A DNA stretch of 64,000 nucleotides from Enoplolaimus lenunculus (Eukaryota; Nematoda; Enoplea; Enoplida; Thoracostomopsidae). The stretch lies in NCBI GenBank assembly GCA_030248215.1, contig JASANG010000540.1, positions 62,001-126,000 on the forward strand, written 5' to 3'. The notes under the pieces are model-generated. The model searched no databases. It saw only the letters and a list, made by a program, of their open reading frames with translations, and was not told the origin of the DNA. Made by a program: the position numbers and the translations under genes. Of this stretch, positions 57,380 through 64,000 are shown piece after piece; position 1 is the first letter of the stretch; every line of letters begins with the position of its first letter.

Positions 57380-58880
57380 GTATCGCTTAAGATTAATAGA
57401 TTTCAATCTGTGAACTGCTCAGAATTTTTTCACAATCCGCCCATGCTCGGCCACGGGCGTCCGCAAAAAATTTGGGGGCACCGTTTAGTTTTGGGGGCCC
57501 ATGCTTAGCTCAAGTCTGTTTGGGAGCATCAGCCGAATTTGGGGGGAGCACGGCCCTCCAGTGCCCCCCATAGGAACGCTCTGGTGCTAGGCAGGGGTTT
57601 TAAGATAAACTTAAAAAAGTGACATTACATAATCTATTTCTGACATCACAGGAGTATTGTGTTCATTAGTATTCTTTTGTTAAAATTTCGGATGTGACAC
57701 TACAGCTGTCTGGGTGTCTAAAGTATACTTTAGCACACGGTTTTTTGTACGCTTAACGTGGTTAGCAGCCGGGTCAGCTTCGTTCTAATTTCGGATGGCC
57801 TAAAAATGATGCCTTTATCATGCCGCCATTGCAATATTTTGTATGACGCGTGACGTCATTTTCAGTGACGAAGACATGGGTGGGGATTCCTCCCAAACTC
57901 CTGGGTAAGGGCCCCAAACGAGGAGTTGGATACACAATTTCTCTGTGTCTGATCTAAGGTTGTCTGAGTTCGCGCTCGTGTTTTATAGCTGTGAGAACAC
58001 CCTTCCAAAAACAGATTCAAATCAATGTTGCTAAATGATGGATCTAGACGGCGAATCTGTATTTAAAATGAATCACGCTTCGCGCGCAGCTCGAAATTTT
58101 TTTGACATTTTCTACTAAAATATCTAAACAGCTAATATTTTAGATACAAGCTTAAGTAATCTTCATATGCTCCAACCAGGGGAGACCGCACACGGCACGC
58201 CTAACTCCAAAACTGTCTTTACCGTTCTCGAGTGTTTCATTTCGAGTGAGCTGCCGAGGGAAGCAAGCTAGAACAAGCTTAAGTAATCTTCATATGCTCC
58301 AACCAGGGGAGACCGCACACGGCACGCCTAACTCCAAAACTGTCTTTACCGTTCTCGAGTGTTTCATTTCGAGTGAGCTGCCGAGGGAAGCAAGCTAGAA
58401 GCCAGACGCATCGCAAAACTTTGCGGTTTTTGTTTCAACCGGTTAGGGTGGGACTCTTTTAGAGGTGGGACTCCGTCCAAATAGGGCGTATGGATGTGGC
58501 TGCTCCGACCCTGATCATTTTAGGCCTATGCTTCTGAGCGGCAACTTCAAACGTTTGTGGTTCGCTAATGTTAAACACGACAGCTTGATATTATTACAGA
58601 ATCTATTCTTTGTTGGAATTATACAAGTGGTCCAATTCTTCGGTTACTGGTATTCTGTTTTTCGCAAAAACTTATTTCAATCTGTGACTTAAAAAATTAA
58701 ACAACCCCTCGCAACATTTGTGAAACTTTCCCACGCTTACGGTTAGGTTTAGGCTCAGGCAAAAGTTTAGGCTTTACGTTAACATATATGCCTTTTTTAC
58801 GCCTTAGCCAATATTCACGCGGAAGCCTAAGTCGTTCTCACCATTAATTATGAGGCAAGCGTCCAATAGCCTCTTCTCAG
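57380..58880. other. Intergenic stretch with repeats
   Basis: 57450-57600 and 58400-58520 carry GGGGGCCC-type blocks shared with 480-660 (inverted). 58146-58399 is a tandem duplication. 58730-58810 has TTAGGC-like words. 57600-58140 shows no feature I can name. Confidence 0.45.
58146..58399. repeat. Exact 127-bp tandem duplication
   Basis: The segment starting ACAAGCTTAAGTAATCTTCA occurs twice in a row (58146-58272 and 58273-58399) with no difference that I can see. Confidence 0.95.
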
Positions 58881-58881
58881 C

Positions 58882-59082
58882 ATGATTAGTCAAGCACAAT
58901 ATCAAATGCCGGCCGAAACAAACGTGTCCGCGAGGCAAAATCGCTGCAGCAAAACCGTTTGCAAATTCAAGCCACGCAGTCAAAAAGCACACGCCTGTTC
59001 ATCCAGTACTGGAGCGCCAGAAAATAGAGTTTTGTCCGATGGGTTAATTTTGGAAAAGTTGTTACAGATTATAATAATGTAA
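58882..59082 (+). CDS. Candidate small protein or first exon, 66 residues
   Basis: ATG to TAA, open for 66 codons. The base before the ATG follows a strong acceptor, GCCTCTTCTCAG, so this is either an exon or, if the organism trans-splices, a leader-addition site 1 nt before the start. The product has four cysteines in the middle (CSKTVCKFK, then ACSSS) and a hydrophobic end LILEKLLQIIIM. A GTAATT donor overlaps the stop, so the coding part could continue elsewhere. No family is recognised. Confidence 0.3.
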   Translation: MISQAQYQMPAETNVSARQNRCSKTVCKFKPRSQKAHACSSSTGAPENRVLSDGLILEKLLQIIIM

Positions 59083-61049
59083 TTTTTTTGAACTTGAAGT
59101 CAGCTTAAAATCCAAGGTCACAAACTGGCTGTTTTGACCGCGGGCGAACATTACATTTTGGCCTAAAATTTAAATAATTCGTGTTTAATGCTTTTGTTTT
59201 AAACCATAATCTCTGTATGCGTCGGGTTGTGGTTTAGTATGATGTTCCGGATGGTGTAAGTATTGCAATAGTTGACGAGAACAGCGTTGTGCCTAGAACG
59301 CAAGGTCCGTACCTAAAGGGGGGCGGGTGGGGGGGTTTGAGTAACCCCATTAAAAATTTACCTTGTTTGTATGTCGACGAAAACACTTGTATGCCGCTCC
59401 TGAAAATTTTTAAGCCCCACCTTTTAGCATGTTGATTTTTAGCTAACAGCCTGCACGTAGCTAGCTCAACATGCTAGGAGGCTAAAAAATTTTCACCAAA
59501 GGCATAAACAAATATGACTTACAAACGAGGTTGAAAGTTTGCTAAGTTTTGATTTTGTAGGCGTTCTGAGTCGTTTCTGCTCCGGGTTAGCCAGCGCGTA
59601 AGGAACCACCAAAATTAATGATGTGGAATACTAGTAGTTTTCCTTTTACCCCCATTACCGGAAACGATAGAACCTCAAAACTACCGGGTATTCGCGGTTC
59701 TAAGTTGGACATCGTGGCTCATCTATAAGTCAGGGACGGAACGTTGTTCTGCAGACATGTAACTGTATAAGCATAAGCTTTAGACTATTTTTTTTTGCTT
59801 TAAGCTTAGGCTTTAGGCAGCGGAAACATATGGAGACATATTACAAAATGAAACCATTTTTGGTGGTAGTTAACTAATTGAAGACTGTCAAACTAAACTT
59901 TAGCATTTATTTCGCACGACAGAGTTGTTTGGCCAAAATCTCAAAATCATCTTTCATTGTTGCTTTTGCTGCAGTTATGTTTTTTTTTCGTCAATTTCCT
60001 ATCGCACAATATTTTGTGTTGTGCGCTTTATTAATTATGCAATATAGAGCTTTGGAGCAAGTGAATCTTGCATTTAAATAATTTAGACACTGTCAGATCG
60101 AAGTTATAAACAATTTTCAATTTATGACCTTGCAAATTAATTTAGTCAGCTTTGTCGGCGTTTTTGTAAACTTTGTCGGCGTTTTTGTAGCAAAAATGTA
60201 ACGTTCTACATGGTATTGATAGCTGTGTTACTTATATTTTATTTAATTAAGGGTACGAGAAAGTTATTACTCGACGATAGGAGTTAAACAAAGTGTAAAA
60301 TTAGATCTGAAATAGGAAGGCAACAGGCTCGATGTGCGATATTTTTTCTTTAAGTAAACCTGTGAAAATAGAGCTATTAGGTTTTGAAAGCCAGGTTTCT
60401 GAAATCTTATTTAAGTATTAAGTTATACTTTAGTAATTACTGGAGTGACCCGAATAAAAGGGGGTAATGAGAGGGGGTGTCCCTATTTTGAGTCCCAATC
60501 AATAGGAGTCCGTATCTCTAAATTCAATTTTGTACAGAATTTTCTTTGTTTCAAGACCAATGTATATGTCGTAGCTCAAGTCCTATTTCATTAAGTATCT
60601 GTTGGCAATCAAGCAGTTTATTTTACTGAGCTAATTTGCCGCTATCAAGCAACCATTCAGAAAACGTACAGCTTTGTCAGATATGCTTCCTCCTTGGGCT
60701 AGCGTAAGTCGTAATTCGGCATTGGACTAACCCAATTAGGAATTGGGCTAAATTACAAAGTTGGGATACGACATATATACTCTACACTATTGAATATTTA
60801 TGATTTTTGGCCTATATCGATTTACGGAGTCTAAATTAGGGTTATAGCAGACACGTAGCCACAGAGGGCCATGGGGCTTTGCCGATCCTGAAACTACGCT
60901 TGAACCTCCCCTGAGCTGAGTGAGCACTTACAACCAAACGGATCCACCCAAACGAAACTTTGTATTCGAATTTCGTGAAAAATGTTGTTTGCTTCTCGCT
61001 CGCTTCACTCACAAACTTTCATTTTCATATTCCACACCTTCTTGTGAAT
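59083..61049. other. Intergenic stretch
   Basis: 59300-59580 has decayed CCGTAGCCAG-type ends and GC-rich words. 59712-59830 is a decayed TTAGGC MITE. 59878-60081 is a hydrophobic open frame (contains FAAVMFFFRQFPIAQYFVL) without an ATG or clear splice sites. 60120-60210 contains a short direct repeat TTTGTCGGCGTTTTTGTA. 60444-60560 is the left part of a GTGACCCGAATAA element. 60850-60950 is a CCGTAGCC-like fragment. Otherwise nothing is recognised. Confidence 0.45.
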
Positions 61050-61305
61050 TCACACTTTAATGATTGCTAGGTAGGCCACTAGTCGCACAAAACTACGGTG
61101 ATAACGTCCACATTGCTTTTCTACAACCCCATAAATTTCTCCTGAATATAAATACATGTCAGCCTGCGTACCATCGTCATATCCCCACCCGTAAAGATGG
61201 CAATATTTTATCTGCTAAAATTTAGCAGAATTGGTCAATTCAAATCGCGATCCCCCCACAAAAAATGGCTTACATCCTCAAACATTTGCGCTTGTGTCTT
61301 TTCGC
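61050..61305 (-). CDS. Candidate two-exon 3' end with a 60-nt intron, unknown family
   Basis: On the minus strand, 61305-61275 follows GAAATTTTAG, enters in phase 2, reads EKTQAQMFED and ends at a GTAAGC donor in phase 0. After a 60-nt intron ending CTAAATTTTAG, 61214-61050 enters in phase 0, is open for 54 codons (QIKYCHLYGWGYDDGTQADM, then YLYSGEIYGVVEKQCGRY) and stops at TGA. The Tyr/Gly/Asp-rich composition is unlike random AT-rich sequence. The plus-strand frame over the same bases (61197-61403) is a less likely alternative. Upstream exons were not found. Confidence 0.35.
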
Positions 61306-61407
61306 TAAAATTTCAGTCCAGCAACATCATTTCCACCCCATCGTATGGTCTTAGTCTCTTTCTCGGGCGACTATATTATATGTGGATACCGGCTTCTGGT
61401 TAAACCT

Positions 61408-61624
61408 TTCTCACATGAATGTTTTCTATTTCCCCTGAGACCTACTTTTATGCTAGGATTCCCACTTCAGTAACTGGAGTGCGAGGCGTATACCATCACC
61501 ACTCAGCTATAGGAGCTTGACGCTCGAGCCCGAGGGGGCTCTCACGTTTTGTGGTGATTTAGTACTATGTATACGTGTTGCAATTGTTAAACACGGTGCG
61601 ATATATACTATTTAACGTACATAT
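61408..61624 (-). repeat. tRNA-derived SINE-like repeat, second copy
   Basis: Matches 8123-8335 almost throughout, from CCTTTCTCACATGAATGTTT to the TTTAACGTACAT end. The minus strand has A-box TAGCTGAGTGG; the B-box is decayed here (AGTGGGAATCC). Confidence 0.55.
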
Positions 61625-61872
61625 GAGAATGGGTTAATATTGCAAACAAGTTTGGCAAATACAATAGCAACAGGTAATTCTCGCATTTAATGTTCTATAA
61701 GAGTTTTCCATTTTCTGGTCCTATGTTATCAGGTGTTACAACGTCAATAATTACATTTCAGATTAATATAATCATCATCATTTTGCTTACTGAACCGTAA
61801 CATTTTGCTGGGACTGTAATTGGTTACAATCGTGGCAGTATTCGCCGAGATACACAAGCCTCATTTGTTTCG

Positions 61873-62512
61873 ATGGCCCCTCCTGTTCGTAAACACAACA
61901 GCGGGATCGAAGGCGGACATCCTCCATTGGCGGCGTTAGAAGCCGCGCGACGGTCCTTATCAACTTATGACTTTTTAGTCGCCGATTATGCTAAATTAAT
62001 TCGAATGACGTCAGATATGCATGATATACGCAATTTTATGTACGATATACGATTATGCTTAATAATCACGTCATTTATCGGAATTGCCGGAGCTATATTT
62101 TATATGGCCACTAAATTGACTAAACTATGCTGTGAAGACAAGACAAGAGGCCTGGGCGGAAGACACGGAGTATTGGGAGACTCTCGCGTAAACGATGATA
62201 AGGTGACGCAGCCTGGGGGTAACGGCGAAGCGAACGAATTGAACCAGTGTGCTAGCGGAGGCAAATTGTTGGGTTCAGGGGGTAAAAATTGTGGCAGGAG
62301 TACTGGCGAAATTGGTTGCGGCTCTCCAAACGCTCAAACTAGTCTACATTATAATCGAAATGACGCATATTTGGACTGTGAGCACAGCCATGCTGACAAC
62401 AGCACGCGCCCCCCTCGGAAATCAAATGCGTTCATTGATACAGTGCTGTCGTACGATAATGAGACCAAACAGTTTCGAACAAACGCCGATAACAACAAAG
62501 CTGGCGACTCGC

Positions 62513-62550
<38 letters not shown>

Positions 62551-62769
62551 CCACAAAAACAAAAACAACAAAAACAACAAAACAATACACTAGTTAATCA
62601 TATTGAATCGACTCCAAGTTCTCTACCAGTTCAGTCAGCGCTATCACCAGCGGCTCCTGTTTCTTCGCCGGCCGATCGTGAAACTCTGGTTTTCGATCGC
62701 AGCGATTTAAGGTGGCATCGAAAAGTGTCCGCACGAGCGCCGGAGTACAATCCGTTGAGGCATCGTTGA
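61873..62769 (+). CDS. Single-pass membrane protein, SDMHDIR/DLRWHR family, 298 residues, poly-Gln tail
   Basis: Uninterrupted frame from ATG to TGA. Residues 1-35 are a basic/Gly-rich start (MAPPVRK). Residues 36-60 carry VADYAKLIRMTSDMHDIRNF. Residues 61-80 form one hydrophobic span (LCLIITSFIGIAGAIFYMAT), followed by KLTKLCC. Residues 90-270 are a low-complexity Gly/Asn/Ser tail with 13 consecutive Gln at about 214-226 and a Gln/Lys run after it. Residues 272-283 are LVFDRSDLRWHR, then a short basic end. It is the longer sister of the gene at 35320-35922. The same strand, same order of blocks and single-exon structure suggest a local duplication, now 26 kb apart. The Gln tract is encoded by an almost pure CAA run, so its length may vary between individuals. 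No TATA-like element like that of the sister gene is seen upstream. Function unknown. Confidence 0.8.
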
Positions 62770-64000
62770 AACTGGAACAACATTTACAGCAGACAAAAGC
62801 ATTACAGGAGTGCGAAACAGTGCACGAATGGAAAGCATTATAGGGAGTGGAAAGTATCACAGGAGCAGAAAGCATCACAGCAGTGGAAAGCGTCGCAGGA
62901 GTGGAAACCGCAACAGGAATCTAAGAAATTTCACGTTCAAATTGAAATATAACGTGAGCTCAAGTAATCATTCGATACAAAATGTGCTAAATTCAAACGT
63001 AGTGCACGATAAATCAATGTGGTTTTCGACGACCAAAAAATTGCTAGGACCACGCTACCACGAACAACTTTACAGACAGTCTCAGCTTACCAATATTCAC
63101 CAAATGGTATTCAGAAAACTTTTGGTAATCGTAACCTGATATTCCGAGGAGCGAACGTTCTCGAGCCTTCCTGGATCTGGTTCATTGGTTTGCTTTTGGT
63201 TCGCTATTAAGATCAAAACAGATATATTTACTATCGGGTTATGCCTCCAATACCACGTCACTTTTACCGTGCGGGAACTGGAGACATTGTTATATAATCA
63301 GGTTCTGGTTAGAAAAATAATAGCGTTTTACCACGATAGCAGACAACAACAGTTGACAAAAAATGGATTTAATTAAAGAATAAGAAAATAACAGATAATG
63401 TACTGTAGTGACCCGAATAAGAGGGGGTGGGTAATAAGAGGGGGTCCCCATTTTGGGTCTCAATCAATAGGAGTCCGGATCCCTAATAAGAGTCCGTAAA
63501 CGGATAGAGTCCCTAAATCCTAATTGGAGTCCATATATGTCAATTATCCATAATTGTGGCGCATAAATGACTCCAGGACAAAATAATTTCAGTTCGAAAC
63601 TTTAAAGCGTACTTAAGTTTTGGAAGTACATTTCTAAGTATAACCTTGTATTATCGCTCAAGCTATTAACGGAAAAACAGGGGGTACTCTCTGGAGAGGC
63701 CAAGCAATTACCAGTCCCTCCCTCTTCTTCGGGTCACTACAGTATTCATTCATGTCATATTTGATACTGAAGCTCAAAGTTGTTTTGCCCAGTTATAAAA
63801 CGCGCAACAGGATTTTGTTTGTTAATTTTGACTATTTGGCCGTTTCTACCGTATTATGCGTCCACAGAGCGTTTAGATTGATGGATAATGTTCCCTGCCG
63901 GCAAGCGATGTTCGCTGTTCATCATCGAAGAACCTGTTGCTTGATGAATACGAGTGTTACTGTAGAAGTAGAATTAACAGCTACGGACTCGAGGGAGGTT
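62770..64000. other. Region downstream of the second paralogue
   Basis: 62780-62920 has six degenerate GGAGTGGAAAGCATCACAG-type repeats, perhaps 3' UTR. 63403-63742 is a MITE. 63745-64000 shows nothing recognisable. No canonical AATAAA was found close to the stop. Confidence 0.45.
63403..63742. mobile_element. Full-length MITE with TA duplication, GTGACCCGAATAA family
   Basis: Begins CTGTAGTGACCCGAATAAGA and ends with the complement CTGTAGTGACCCGAAGAAGA. TA is present on both sides. It is 340 bp long. The interior contains repeated TAATAAGAGGGGGT and TAGGAGTCC words and the CTCTGGAGAGGCCAA block. Other copies: 6130-6441, 19006-19220, about 29320-29457, 48700-49055, 60444-60560. Confidence 0.8.

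Noticed and set aside
1-64000. Interstitial telomere sequence from an ancient chromosome fusion
   Set aside because: The TTAGGC runs always lie inside MITEs with defined ends and target duplications, so transposition explains them.

Overview
The window is nuclear DNA of an animal. It is AT-rich and crowded with small DNA transposons, and its genes are split into short exons. The best clue to the lineage is circumstantial: dozens of copies of one transposon family carry runs of (TTAGGC)n/(GCCTAA)n, the telomere hexamer of nematodes. The one gene I can place in a family is an NR2E-type nuclear receptor with a strongly diverged ligand-binding domain. A nematode or a close ecdysozoan relative is my best guess, at moderate confidence. 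No operons, CRISPR arrays or rRNA genes are visible, and I saw no LTR element, retrovirus or Polinton.

Layout. 1.5-4.0 kb (- strand): a three-exon gene for a small secreted protein with its own poly(A) signal. 4.0-10.4 kb: transposon debris and a tRNA-derived SINE-like repeat. 10.4-11.0 kb (-): two candidate exons, one with a 211-bp hAT-like MITE inside it. 11.2-12.8 kb: a perfect 60-bp satellite followed by a 179-bp repeat. 16.0-24.5 kb (+): the nuclear receptor gene, with introns swollen by MITEs, an AT-rich minisatellite and a 1.6-kb satellite of 75-bp units. 24.5-26.6 kb (-): a candidate multi-exon gene that meets the receptor gene tail to tail. 28.7-29.1 kb (-): a long open exon candidate. 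35.3 and 61.9 kb (+): two single-exon paralogues encoding single-pass membrane proteins that share an N-terminal SDMHDIR block and a C-terminal FDRxDLRWHR block. 36.6-38.9 kb, 44.5-45.8 kb and 61.0-61.3 kb (-) and 56.8-57.4 kb and 58.9 kb (+): further candidate exons of unknown family. The rest is repeats.

Apart from the receptor and the two paralogues, gene calls rest on splice signals plus agreement of reading phase across exons, not on homology, and most need transcript support. At this base composition, open frames of about 85 codons are expected by chance, so length alone was not accepted as evidence. At least eight non-autonomous DNA-transposon families are present. Three show 8-bp target-site duplications (hAT type) and three show TA duplications (Tc1/mariner type). 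No transposase gene is visible.
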